Source: Tetrahymena thermophila SB210
Lineage: Eukaryota; Ciliophora; Oligohymenophorea; Hymenostomatida; Tetrahymenidae
Direction of reading: 5' to 3'
Assembly: GCF_000189635.1 (NCBI RefSeq)
Contig: NW_002476357.1
Span: 36,847 to 100,846 of the forward strand
Length of the DNA stretch: 64,000 bases
The notes beneath the pieces were generated by a model. The model was not told the DNA's origin. It made no database searches and was given only the letters and a program-made list of their open reading frames with translations. Below, piece by piece: positions 12,766 through 26,580 of the stretch. Both the position numbers and the translations under genes were made by a program. Position 1 is the stretch's first letter. Every line of letters starts with the position of its first letter.

Positions 12766-15700
12766 TCAATTTAAATTTTTATCAGAACTTAAGTTTTTAT
12801 CTGTTATAATTTATTTCTATGTTTAATTGTTTAAATTATTTGCAATTTAGTTTGGTTCAAAATTTTAATTAGATTATTATAAATTAGCATTTTCAATTTG
12901 CTTGATTTTTTGCATTTATTTTAATTCAATTTATAGTTTTTACTAAGATTTATAATGTTTAAGCATTTTTATCAGTTTAATTGTTAACAAAATCAAAGAT
13001 GCTAATACAATAATAGCATAAATTCCTATAACTAAAACAAGAATGGCAATAGAAAAGCCCTTGCTCTTGTCAGGATCATCTTCATAGTTAATAGAAATTG
13101 CATAAATTATAGAAATTATGGTTATTGATACATAAATTGCTAATAGAGATATGGTGTAATATATCAGCTTAAAGGGTCTAAAAATTACTTTAAAATTAAT
13201 AAATAAATAAATCAATAAATAAATAAATAAATCAATATAAAATGAATATGTTTGTTTACCTAAATAAATAGATAATCCAAAATAACAAGTAGCCATTGTT
13301 GCGATTTGAGGATATGGACTGCTTACTACAAATGTTGAAACTAGAGATATTATCATTTTTACAATCACTATAAACTGGAAGACATTCCTTGTCATAAAAC
13401 TATCTTGTTTTACTAGTTTATAAATAAAATAAAAATTGTCTTTACTTCTCATTAAATAACTAATTTTAAACGAATCAATGTTAATATCTTAAATAGTTTA
13501 GGCTGAACTAGTTTAATATATATTTTTTAAGCACTTTTTGTATTCTAGCTTGTAGAAGAGGTAAGCTAGTATACAAAACATGTAAAAAAGAGCACATACT
13601 GAAGAAACAAAATCAACTGTATTTGCTTATCCGTTTGACTGTAGATTAAACTCATAAAATATACATATCCACATTTACTAGCTGCAAATAATGAATAAAA
13701 TCAGAGGTATCGATAAATAGAAAATTTTTACAATAAATTTTACAACCTTCATATTTATACTTTATTATATATACTTCTTAATCAAATAAGCTATGACGGA
13801 CATTGACCAAGCAAAACCTTTTTTATTAAATTAAAGTGTATTTTTAATAAACAGGGAATTTTTATTTCTATTTGATTATTTTTTTAATTTAATAAAACTT
13901 TTCAAAATAATTTTTTTAAAAAATCTTAAAAATTTAATAAAATTGAATACCTTGTATTATTAGAATTATAAAAGAATTCTTTAAGAAACTTGTAGATTGG
14001 TTATTCATTCTAAGCTTAGGATTTTCACTTTTTATTATCAAATCTTGATTTTAAATTTCCATGGTTTAGTTTTCAAGGATTCTTTAAGTCTAATTTGAAG
14101 ATTATTAATCTTGATTTTAATCAAATTTTAGGCTGGAGTAGGAAATAACTTTCATAACTTAATCAAATCCTACAGGTTGCTAATAATTCACATAAGTTAA
14201 ATAGCTCACACTTTAACTAAATTCTAATTGAGTAAAAAACATTAATGGATTCTATTGTAGCGAACCTATTTTTAAGAATAAAAATATATTAAAATTGAAA
14301 TAATTTTTGATTGATTGAAAATTAAAATAAAAATTTGCATACTTGCTACTATTGACGCCGTTACAGAGCCAGTAAATGTTGCAGTCACTGTTTTTTTGAT
14401 ATTGCTTTAAATATGAGACTAAGAGCATTAAGGCTAGTTAGTGTCAGTTGTGAGTTCAGGACATTAACAAACACCATATTACTATGATGAATCTGATTTT
14501 ATTAATTCTCTGTTTCCCTAACAAGTAATGCAAGAATCATACGAATTGTCAACACATTTTTTGCAACTAAAATGGCATTTTTATTTGACACAGCCTTTTA
14601 ATGAGTCTTTTTTGTATCCATCTTCACATTTCGAACATTGTTATTCATTTTCACAAGATTTACAATTCTTACTGCACTTTTTACATTCTCCTTAAGAATA
14701 AAAGAATCCGTCTTTACATTATTCGCAAAAGTTATTTACTAAAATTGAAGGTGCTTTACATGTTAGACATGCATTGCTATCTTTCGGACGTGAACATGTT
14801 AAGCATGATTAATCACAAATCATAGTGCAAAGTCCATTTGAAGATATTTAATAATCTTCAAAGCATGTTTCACAAGTCTATGAATCTTTGCAGGATTTAC
14901 ATGAGTTGTTACATTTAAAACATCTGCCATCGATACCATTTTTAGATTGTAAAAAATATTACTCTCTGCAACTAGTGCAGCCATTTTTATCAAGGAATTT
15001 AGAGCAAGTTTTACAAGTATGGCTGCATCCAGGTTTACAGATGTTTCCATTCAACTCATAGTCTTCTGCACATTCAGTACATTTATCCTGAGAATCTATG
15101 CATTATGAACATGGAAATTTGCATTATAAACACAGAGAATTGATCATTGTATATCCATCATTGCATGTAATACAAGCATTTTTGTCATGCTGAATAGAAC
15201 ATGTTGCACAAGATTAGTCGCATAAATTAATACACTAATTAGAATCATTCAAAACGTAATTATCAATGCATTAAGTACATTTAGAAGCATTCTAAGTGCA
15301 TTTTTTGCAAGGGCTTTTGCATTTTTTACAAGTAACTTAGTCTAAGTAATAACCATCGATACAAGATGTACAAGTATCTTTAGTAAGATCGCAATTTGTG
15401 CATGGACTTTTACATATATATTTACAGATTTTGTTAATTGAATCGTAAATAAAATCAGTATTGTTAATACAACTTAAACAAGTTGTAGCATTATTTTCGC
15501 ATGACAAACAAGGAGAAGAACAAGGTAAGCATTAATTTTTACTCAAATAAAATCCATCTTTGCAAGTCACACATGAATTTTTATCTAAGGGCATATTACA
15601 TGTAAGGCAAGAAGCATAGCAAATTGGTATGCAAATATTATTTTTGGAATCAAATCTATACAAGGAAGTTGAATTGCAAGAGTTACAAACAATTTATTTA

Positions 15701-18690
15701 TCAACTAACTAGCAAGTACCGCAAGGTGAAGGACATGGCAAACATTAAGAGTCTTTAAGATAGTAGTTATCAAAACAGCTAAGACAAGAATTAGGATCAT
15801 TTTAGTTAACACAAGTTTTGCAAGTAGAGTTACAACTATGAACACAAGTCGTTCCAATTAGAGTTTTATCTTAATAGCAGCTTGTGCATTAGTCATGTCT
15901 GCTACCATTACAAGTACCGCAAATAGGATCGCAAGTATATTCAACACAAGAATTTCCCTACAACTCAAATCCAAGATTGCATTTATAGCACTAAGTAGAA
16001 AGTTCACCAAAACATGAAGAGCATTAACTATGGCACAAAACACATTCAAATGAATTTTAATCTGGAAAATATCTCTATGGGCAACTCTGTTTGCAAGTCT
16101 TTATTTTAAATTAAATTATTAAAAATTAGTAAAAAAAAAAAATATTTTCCATTAATTCATTTTAAATTTTTAATAAATTCTATTTTTTTGAATTTAAAAT
16201 TTTTTATGCCTTTAACAAGAAAATTAAGAAGATAATTTAAAATCAATTTATTTTCTTAGATAAAAAATATTTTTTCTTTTTGAAATTATTTAAATTTTTT
16301 TGATTTTAATTTCTATTGAAAAGATATTTTATGGAGAAAATTTAAATTTTATGGTTTGTTTTTGGAATGTTTACATTGTCAGGATTTTTGAATGTATTTG
16401 CTGGGCATTTTTAGACACAAGTTCCTTAATAAAAAGCTGTTGGAAAGGGACATTTATATGAGCAGTCAATACCAGCATATCCATCTACACATATGCAATA
16501 TCCCTATATATAATAAAATATTGTTTACTTAGATTTTTAAATTGGATTATTATTTACATTCATGCAAACTCCTTATGAAGAGCATAAATTGGGACAATCT
16601 TAGGGAAATGTGCAAGTCTATTCAAAATCTAAAGGACAGAAGATAGTTCCAAAAACACCTTTTTTTAGTTTAGATACATCAATGGCTTGTCCAGGATATT
16701 TACATGTTACATACTCATCTTACCATGTGTAGATAGTTATTTATGAAAAATCAGAATTACATTTTATCTTATGACATCTCTGATTGCCAGCATCTTTATG
16801 AACACCTTTTTCAGCTAAATTTGAATTTAAGCAAAATGAATTTGGACCTGGATTTTATCTAATAGATTAATCAGGTTAAAAAGATGGATCTGAACAAAAT
16901 TAGTTTTGAAAACTAAAGATGACTGGACATTAAGAAAAAATATCCATTATATAAGCAACAACTCCACTACCTGTTTGATAAAAATCACAACTTCTTTTGC
17001 CAACAATGTCTTTTGGAAATTCTGCAAACTTTTAATATGATTTGCAGGTGTTATTATAAAATTCACATCCTTTATTTTTTCCCCAAAAGAGGGGATTAAG
17101 TACATTACTATTTATACTAGAGTAGAATCCTGTATCTCTTAATAGTGCTGCAGTAAACTCAGTTATAGCAACACCTCCTAAAATCTATTATGCTGCCATA
17201 TACTCATTTCTGATTAAATCCTTTTCCCAATGAGAACCTTTAGATCCTGATCCACCTTAATTTTCTAAAAACATTCCATTAATGTAAGGACAAGCGTAGT
17301 GATTTTTTGCTGTTTTAACTACATTTTTGGTAATTATTTTAAAAACATTTGATATTCCCCACAAGTTTTCTGTTTTGTAAACTCTATCAACTCCATATGG
17401 CTTCCCGGTTTATGGATCAATCCAATACTAATAAAGTTGATTTGAAAAACCCATAACATGAGTTAATTCATGTAAAGCTAATACAAAATTATCTTGAAAA
17501 TGTCTGTTACTCTATGTTGTATTTAAAAAAGCAAGGTTAAATCTAATTCTACCAATTATTGGGTTAGGGTCTAAGTCACACCATCCTTGTTTATATTTTT
17601 TAAAAGTGTTAAATTTAATTTTTTTATAACTAATTTATTTATTTTATTCAAAAATTTAAGATAAAAAAATTATTTTCAAACATATTTGTAAATAAATAAT
17701 TTTTCTTTGCTAAGTTAAAAAAATTGTTAAATTTTTTGGTTTTTAAATATAAGTAAAAAAATTTAAAAAATATTAATTCATTTTATTTATTTAAGATTTA
17801 TAAATTATACTTAGTGAAATATTAGCAAATTTATTTATTTATTTTGGCTCATTTTAATAATTCGTGTAGCAATTAATCTTTATTTAGAATTGCTACTTTC
17901 AGTAAGTTATTGAATAAGTAAAGTCTTTTTTTTAATTATATGGATCAAATTGGAGATTTCAAAAATATTTAATGTTTTTATTTATTGATTTATATTGTCT
18001 TTTAGTTTTTGTATATTGCTCTAAAATTATAGTTATATGCAAAAAAAGGAGTATTTATAGTGAAGTAAATAGTAAATAACTTAAAAGTCTATATTGTTTA
18101 ACAAACAAACAAACAAACAAAAGCGTCTTTCTAATAATGAAGCAATTTTTGGAAATTTCAAACTAACTCAATTAAAAACCCAAAATAAATTAAATACCTG
18201 CACTTGCTATCTCTCCTGTATTTTTATCGTTATAATATGTTACTAGTATGTGCAAGTCTGAATTTTCAATACCTTTCCCGTTTCCTTAGAGTTCTGGAGG
18301 ATAGTGAACCACAAATGGAGGATTTCCACATGATCCATAATTTAAAGATTTAATTGGCTTAGTCCTTGGGATTACTTTGATAAAGCTCCTAAAATACCTT
18401 TAAGCTGCTTTCACTATATTAATTATGTAGTTTCTTATATAGTCATTCATACCAAATCCATTTTAAGCATTTGATAGCTGCGTAAAATCAAATGTTAACC
18501 TAATTGGCTACTCGTTTGGCTTAGATTACAATAATCTCTTTCCGTAATTTTTTTCAAATTCCTCAAGAAAATTCGGAGGAACATTTGTTGCGTGGTTTTC
18601 TAAATCATGGTTGCAAGTATAATCTGTTCCTATTCCTGCTTGTATTTAGTTTAAAGCTATTAATAACAAGCTAATAACCAAAATGTTCAT
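12766..18690 (-). CDS. Leishmanolysin-like (M8) metalloprotease with Cys-rich stalk and polytopic C-terminus
   Basis: Predicted 1590-aa secretory-pathway zinc metalloprotease anchored by a multi-span membrane domain. Exons: 18198-18690, 16558-17585, 16375-16503, 14343-16098, 13951-14265, 12766-13817; the phases agree at all five joins. Residues 1-18 (MNILVISLLLIALNQIQA) are a signal peptide. The zinc site is HELTH (H203, E204, H207), followed by MG, a third zinc His at 283 (GSHWE) and a Met-turn Met at 294 (NEYMAA); all catalytic residues are present. Residues 508-550 are EGF-like, and about 551-1100 are a long run of CxxC furin/growth-factor-receptor-like repeats ending in a Thr/Ser-rich linker. 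From about 1225, six to eight hydrophobic spans follow, then a Gln/Asn-rich tail of about 60 residues. The start is the only Met before the signal peptide. M8 family members cleave extracellular or surface proteins; the substrate is unknown. A decayed relative lies at 21450-22330. Confidence 0.88.
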
Positions 18691-21449
18691 TTTTTTAATT
18701 GCTTCTACTTACTATTTATTTATTTATCTAATATGTCTTTTTGTAAGGCTAATTAATTAATTAATAATGATATATTTTACACTAATTAAATTGACTTTAA
18801 AAAAACTAATAAACTCATTAATAATCAATCAATCATGCTTTATAATCTAACTCAAAACCTCTTTACACTTTTTTACATGCATAAAGGATATTTCAGAATT
18901 CCATTACATATAGAAAAAAAAAATTGTTTAATTTTGCTTTTTTGAATAAACAATTAGATAGAAAGTTTTTTGTTATTAAATAACTAAATTTATGTTATAT
19001 TTATGTATTAACAAAAAATTTGAATTAATTAAAATATTTTTTTTTATTTATTAATTTATTTATTTTAAAATTGAAAATATTTTATTTAAATAAAGTCTAG
19101 ATTATAAAATCCAATATAAATCCTTAACAATTTTTAAAAAGTAAATGTTTGTTTGTTTGTTTGTTTTATTAATTCTAAAAGCTTTTGAAATTTCTTATTT
19201 TTAATTGAAATAAAATATCATGCAAAAAAAATTAAATAATTAAAATTCGTTCTAATAAACTAAAATTTTACATATTTGGAAAATCTTTTTTGAATTCAAA
19301 ATAAAATGGAATTTCTAGTAAATCGATGCTAATTTTTGTTTCTTTGTTAATAAATTAAATAATTTATTTGTTTGTTTTTTTGTTTAATAACTTGTATATT
19401 TATAAAGCAATAAATAATATAACATAAAAAATAAACTAAAGTGCTTTTTAATTTATTTTGAAATGGATTTTTGTTTATAAAACCACCAAATTATGTAGTC
19501 TATTTATTTAGAATTAAATAAACCTAAGATAATTTTCCTTTCTCGAAAAATTTATTTTTCATCTTGATATTTTTTTAGATTTTATTGGTGTATTTTACTT
19601 TTTAAGTTTCTTGTTACACTGAAAAATTATATATAACTTTTACTTTCTTTGTGAATAATATTTATTACTCAATTAATAAATAGTTATTACTGTTATTATA
19701 ATAGAACTAGTAGCAATTATTACACCAAAAACTCATTATGTTAATTATTATTGTTAGAGCCAACAAACACTTCTGTTTTATATTGTCTAAAAATCTTAAA
19801 TAGTTATCAAAGTTGTTAATAAAATTTAAATTTCAATGAATGACATGATTAAAGATGTGTAATTTAATCCTAAATATACCTAATTAATTATCAACCTTTT
19901 TAAATTTTTTACTCTAATAATGCATATTATGCTACAAATAGCCAAATACTTTTTGTTTAACTGATGATTGAAAATTATAAAAATTTTTAATTTACAAAAG
20001 AGGCAACTAACTAATTGGACAGAAAATTGTTAAAATTATTTTTAGATGAATCCTATTAGAATTTTCATACAGCCAATTAATATTTGTTTTTACATTAATA
20101 TAAAAAATTATGTAACATCTGATTTAAAAAAAGAGTCCTTTCCTCTCAAAGCAAGCACATGTTTGGAGCAATTCCTTATCAAAAACACCTCTATTTATTA
20201 AATATATACTAAACTTAGTTCTTAATGATTTATTTATATCTTGAAAAATTTCCTTTAAAATAGCTTTATCTAAGGTTCTCAAGATTACTAATTTAAGTAA
20301 GAAAATGAATGAATGAATGAATGAATGAATGACTCAGTCCTTGAGACAAAAATAATTAAATATTATTTTTCGTAATAAAATGCATATGTTGATGATGAAT
20401 TTGCCAATAAAATAACTTAAAATTAGACCTGTTAATAGTATTTATGAGTAAAAAATGAGCTGTAATAGAGAAATAGTATTTAAAATTAGGATTATTTAGC
20501 TGTAATTAGAATGGTAATTATATGGAAAACACAAATTACCTTATTACTCAAAACATCTATCCCATCTATAATAATATTATTTTGATGAACTTTAAAAGCT
20601 AGCAAAATAATTAGAGTAAATAATTGGAAATGATTAGATCATCTAAATTTAAATATGCCTATGGGCAATTAATCAAATCTAATTTATAAAATAATATTTT
20701 GAAATAAATTAATAAAAAAATATTTTATGTTAAAAAAAGTTAATTATTTGTTTTGTAAAAAATTTTTAAAATAAAATGATTAATTAATTCTTTATAAAAA
20801 TTAACAATACAATGTCATACATAGTCATATAAAATTTTTCAAATTCTTCCTAAATTATTGATAAATTTTTTGAATTGTAAAATAAAGGAATCATAGCTTA
20901 AATTAGCTATTTATTATGTCGCTAATATTTTAGCTAGCTTAGCATAAATAATAAAAGATAGGAATCATTATGTAAATAGATATGATAGCAAATTTAAACA
21001 ATATTGGAAAGTCCGTCTAAAAAAAATAATGAAATTGCTTTGTATTGCAATGTATGTATGTCTGTATGTAAAACTTTAAACAAATATGAAAGTTAATTAA
21101 AATATGAAAGCAATTCATAAACTAATAAACAAAGAAAAAAATTTTTATCAAATCTAATTTAATCATATATATGAAAGCAACTTTATTAACAAAATATATT
21201 GAAAAAGCTTTTAAATTTGCAAATTCAGCTCAAAAAATGATAATTAAAAAAATAAAAAATTCACAATTTAAATGAAAGATAAGAATAAAGTTGAATATTG
21301 ATCCATTGATTTATTTATTTATTGATTGAATGCTTATTTTGTATGTTAATAATAGATCAGTCACTGTCTTTTTATTTTTTATTTGAATGAATTATATATA
21401 GACCTTCCAATTAAACTAAAATAGAAAGAAAGAAATAGATAATTAATTA
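18691..21449. other. Intergenic, no supported gene
   Basis: Contains simple repeats, for example (GTTT)n near 19147-19165 and (ATGA)n near 20305-20332. One minus-strand stretch from about 20300 down to a TGA at 19833-19835 stays open for about 155 codons when TAA/TAG are read as Gln. It has no clear start, no recognised motif and no neighbour evidence, so I do not call it a gene. Confidence 0.5.
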
Positions 21450-22330
21450 CGTTTTCAGGATTTTTAAAAGTATTAGTTGGACATTTATTAACGCAGACAG
21501 ACAGACTCCTTTATATAAAGCAATAACGATAGTTTTAAGTTTAAGAGTAATTCCTACTCTAAATCCATCTATACGCATGCGATTATCTCTTTTAAATTTG
21601 ATTAATGTTTTGATTAATTAATTATGAATTTACATTTTATTCAAAGTATTCCATATAGATGAATTACTAATATGAAAATTCAAGATAAAAGGTACAAGTC
21701 TTCTTAAAATCAAATTAATTGAATATAATCCCTAAAGAATCATTTGTTTTATTTGTTCTTTTAATAATCTGTCCTGGTTAAAAACATTTAAAATAGTTAT
21801 TTATTTTACTATAGGTAAGCAATTGTTTCTGAATAATCAGAGTTACATTCGATTTTATGGTATCTCTAATATAAGGTTTATCTTAGTGAAGAACCTTTTT
21901 ACTAATATTAGATCTAGAGCAATGTGGATTATGGTATATTTTACCTTTTTTTTTCATCAAGCAGACTAAAATAAATCTTCATAACAGAACAGATTTTAAT
22001 GATTTTATGCAACCTTGCACTAAGAAATCACAGATTTTCTTAAAATCAATCAATATCTCCAAGAAATTCTACAAAACTCTCTATAGATCTATAGAGATGC
22101 TCTAACTAAAAAAGTTCATGCCTTATTTTTACTCTAAAATTTACTAAATTTCTATTTAAACTAGAATTTAATCAAACGTCTTTTAGTATGGCAGCTATAA
22201 ATTCAGAGATGATTGACTATATTTCTTTAAATTTTATTTACTGTTGTTTTGTGTATACTCATTTTTAATTAAATCCAATAAGAGCTCATATAAATCCATC
22301 TAAATTATATTAATAAAATATTTTTTGTAA
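21450..22330 (-). pseudogene. Decayed partial leishmanolysin (M8) gene
   Basis: Minus-strand sequence parallels the exon 2 end and exon 3 of the intact M8 gene. RYHKIECNSDYS (21840-21870 region) corresponds to RCHKIKCNSDFS, and the plus-strand text near 21456-21600 corresponds to the EGF-like exon. The frame is broken, for example just after CNSDYS, where the match continues in a different frame toward a PGQ. The part that would hold the HExxH zinc site is absent. It is a truncated duplicate, probably non-functional. Confidence 0.75.
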
Positions 22331-22424
22331 ATTATCTGAAAACTCTTTCTTTGTTTCATTTCAATAAAATTATTTTTGCTTTAAAATAATAAAAAATATC
22401 TATTCCTTTCTATTAATTATCATT

Positions 22425-22860
22425 CAATTAAAATTATTGCTAAATGCATAAACACAGCTAAATTTAAGCTAATTTCTACCTTTACTTCGAAAGTAGAATG
22501 AAATTATGTTATTAATATTTTATATAAATAAGTCAAATTCAAACAAAAATTACTTAAACTGCTATTTAAAACTAGAGAAGTCAGTGCTAAATGTCATCAC
22601 TATTAAGCGTAAATTTGAATTTTATATCCCTCAATTTAAATTAAAATTCTTGTTAATTGCCTAAACATAGCTAAATTTAAGCTAATTTCTACTTTTACTT
22701 TGAGAGTAGAAAGAAAGTATATGCATGTATATTATTAATATTCTATATAAATAAGTCAAATTCAAACAATAATTACTTAAACTGCTATTTAAAACTCGAG
22801 AAATCAGTGCTAAATGTGATTATTATTAAGTGTAAATTTGAATTGTTTATCCCTTTTCCA
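22425..22860. repeat. Two-copy direct repeat, period about 213 bp
   Basis: Two adjacent copies share ctaaatttaagctaatttct (22458 and 22671), gtcaaattcaaacaa, and aattacttaaactgctattt with the same spacing. The copies differ by scattered substitutions. No coding potential seen. It lies between the M8 pseudogene and the 3' end of LRR-3. Confidence 0.75.
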
Positions 22861-23327
22861 TTACATAAGATTGAATTTTAGGTGAATAATAAGTAGTTTA
22901 TTTAAATATTATAAGAAAATTTAGATGAATTAACCTTTGATTAATTCGCATATTAATAAATATGTGTGAGTATTTCAACTCTTTCAGGTGGGAGGTCCTA
23001 ACTTTGAGGGTGAGAATTATTTGAAAAAAAATTTTCATTTTAATTCTATTATAAAATTATTTAAAAAGAATATTTTTATTTAAAAACCTAGCCTAATTAA
23101 TTCATATCTAGCTAGCTAGAGGTTTGTTGCCATATCTCTAGATTTTAATTAGGTATTTAGCTATATATTTTATATTTTTTTATTAAGGAAGAAATGTTTA
23201 ATTATGATGTATATTTTAGGTAAATTATCCAATTATAAAATATAACAAAATAAAATATATTATATAATATTGTAGTATTCATTCATATAGATTTATATTT
23301 ATCCATCCTTTTTTTCATCAATTTTTA
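22861..23327. other. Intergenic, downstream of LRR-3
   Basis: AT-rich sequence with a tagctagctaga motif near 23109. No gene or strong repeat seen. Confidence 0.5.
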
Positions 23328-25043
23328 TCATTAATTACTTATTTAAATGGTAATTAATCTTTTTGACTTAAGAAACTTTGCCTTTAGTTCTTATAATATA
23401 TACATTTAGTAGTCCCTTTTAATATAAATATGTGTAAATTATTAAAAATAAGTTAATAGAATCAAATTTTTAAATAAAATGTTTTTTTTGAAATCTTTAA
23501 ATAAAACAGATTAACATAATTAAAAATAAATCAAATAAAAAGCTAATAAATTATTAAAGTTAGTAATGTTGTTTTAAATTCATTTTTATATATTCAAAAA
23601 TATCACAGCTTATCTAAAACAAATTAATTGTTTTTACTAAAGTTTAAGTGTCAAATTTTACAGATTAGTGCACTTCATTAAACCAGAACCTAAGCCCGAT
23701 AAACCATTTGTACCAATTTAATTATACCTTTTTAAATATTTAAGAAAAAATTAAAAGTTTTAGGACAAAGTAATTAATATTGTTAGTTAGAAGGAAAAAA
23801 TAAAGAAAAAATATTAATTAATAAGAAATAAATCATTTTTATTTTTCAGAAAAGTAAAATTTGAAAATAAAAATATGAGTTAAATTACTAAACATACAAA
23901 TAAAGGAAAAAAAAGCATTAAGAATCAAAAATAAATCAAATATAAATCTAATAAATAAATAGATTAAAAGAGTTAGTTAGTTAGTTAGTTAGTTATACTT
24001 TTTTACATTAATTTTATAAAAATTTATCTATCCAAAATAAATTAAATATTTTTACTAAAGTTTAAGTGTCAAATTTTAGAGTTTAGAGCATTTCCCTAAA
24101 CCAAAACCTAACCCTGATACTCCTTCATCACCAATTTAATTCCACCTTTTTAAAAATAGAGTTAATTAGCTTATTAGTTAAAAGGAAAAAATGAAGAAAA
24201 AATATGAAATAATAAGAAATGTTTGATTTAAAAAATAAAGAAAGTAAGTAACTTTTCAAAATAAAAATATGATTAAAACTCATCAATATACAAATAAAGG
24301 AAAAAACCAAACAAAACAAAAAATAATAAGAAAAATAAATCTAATAAAAGTTAATAAATAAATTAAAATAATTAATTATTTAGTTGTTTTGTTTTAAATT
24401 CATATCCATCCATATTAAAAATACCAAAATCTAAAACCAATAAATTATTTTTACTAAAGTTGAAGTGTCAAATTTTAGAGATTAGTGCCCTACCCTAAAC
24501 CTAAACCCAGCTCTGATGCACCAATTGCACTAATTAAATTATTCCTTTTTAAATATTGAATAAAAATAAAAAGTTAATTAGTTTTTTAGTTAGTTAGTTA
24601 TTAGTTAGTTAGTTAGAAGTAAAAAGCGAAGGAATAATATGAAATAATATTTAATAAATAAGAAAAGTAAAATTTGAAAGTTAAAATATGAGTTAAATTA
24701 ATAAAAAAAGAAATAAAGAAAAAAGCAAGCAAAATAAAAAATACAAAGATAATAAATCAAATAAAATGCTTTTAAATAATTAAAAAATTAAAAGAGTGAG
24801 TTTTTTTATTTGAAATTCATTTTTATTTTCAAAAAAAGATCACAAATTAATTAACTATTTTTACTCAAGTTTAAGTGTCAAATTTGAGAGATTAGCACAC
24901 TTCCCTAAACCAGAACCTAAGCCTGATGAACCTTTATCAACAATTTAATTCCAACTTTTCAAATATTGAAGAAAAAATATAAAGTTAATTAGTTTGTTAG
25001 AAGGAAAAAGTGAAGAAAAAATATGAATTAAATTAATCAAAAA

Positions 25044-25090
<47 letters not shown>

Positions 25091-26547
25091 ATATAAATAA
25101 GCAGAGTAAAAGATAAAAAGAAACATTAATAAAATAAAAAGCTAATATATGTATATAAATAAATAAATTAAAATAGTTTGCTGTTTGTTTTAAATTCATT
25201 TTTATATTCAAAAATATCACAATCCAAAGCAAAAATACTAATTTTACTCTAGTTAAACTGTTAAATTTGAGAGATTAGCGCACTTTGATAAACCAAAACC
25301 TAACCCTTATGCACCAATTTCACCAATTAAATTATACCTTTTTATGTATTGAAGAAAAAAAAAGAGTTAATTGGTTTGTTAGTTAGTTAGAAGGAAAAAA
25401 TATAAAAGCTATTCTTGGATAATTATTTCTTGAGTTAGAAATAAATTAGTAGAATAATAAATATTGTTTAATAAAAAATAAAAAAAATTAAAAGAAATAA
25501 AAAAAAGGTTTTTAAACCAGAGGTTTGTTTTGAACCAACCTGACAAAAGAAAAAAATAAAAAATTTTTAATCAAAAAATTAATTTGTTTGTTTCTTTGTT
25601 TTTTGATGAAATTAAAAAATTATTTAGATTTCTTCACTAACAAACAAACAAACAAATTAAACCTTTGATTAAACATTTTTTAGTTATTTTTTTTGTTTGT
25701 TCAGGTTCGAAACCTATTTTGATAGTTTCCTTTTTTATTATTATTTTACTTAATATATATTTCCTACTAGAGAAATAATTAATTATCAGAGAATAAAAAA
25801 AAATAAATAATAACAAATAATTGATTTAATAAATAAGGAAAATAAAATATGAGTTTAGTTAATAAACATAAAAATAAAGGAAAAAAAGTAGGAAAAATTA
25901 AAAATTAAAAGAAAAATAAATAAATTAAAAGAGTTATTTAGTTATTTAGTTATATTGTTTTAAATTCATTTTTATATTGAAAAAACAAAGTAACTATTTT
26001 TACTCAAGTTTAAGTGTCAAATTTGAGAGATTAACACACCTCCCTAAACCAGAACCCAAGCCTGATGTACCTTCATCACCAATCTTATTCCTCCTTTTTT
26101 AAATATTGAAGAAAATATAAAGAGTTAATTAGTTAGTTAGAAGGAAAAAATGAAGAAAAAACAAGATATGAATGAATGATTTAATTAATAAGAAAGTAAA
26201 ATATAAAAATGATTTAAATTAATAAACAAATAAATAAAGAAAAAAAAGCAAGCAGAGTAAATAATAAAAAGAAAAATAAATAAACAAACAAACAAAGAGT
26301 TAATATATAAATAAACTAAAATAATTTGTTGATTAGTTAGTTAGTTAGTTATATTGTTTTAAATTCATTTCTATATTAAAAATATCAAAATCCAAAAAAT
26401 AAAGAAATTATTTTTACTAAAGTTTAAGTGTCAAATTTGAGAGATTAGTACATTTCCCTAAACCAGAACCTAAATCTGATGCACCTATTTCACCAACTAA
26501 ATTATTCCTATTTAGTATTAAAGAAAAAATAAGGATTTAATTAGTTT

Positions 26548-26580
<33 letters not shown>

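Noticed and set aside
14601-16049. Several short frames on both strands in the Cys-rich region
   Set aside because: They are shadows of the 1756-nt Cys-rich exon, which is fully open on the minus strand under the ciliate code.
19833-20305. Minus-strand stretch open for about 155 codons
   Set aside because: In such AT-rich DNA TGA is rare, so open runs of this length arise by chance. No start, motif or homologous neighbour supports it.
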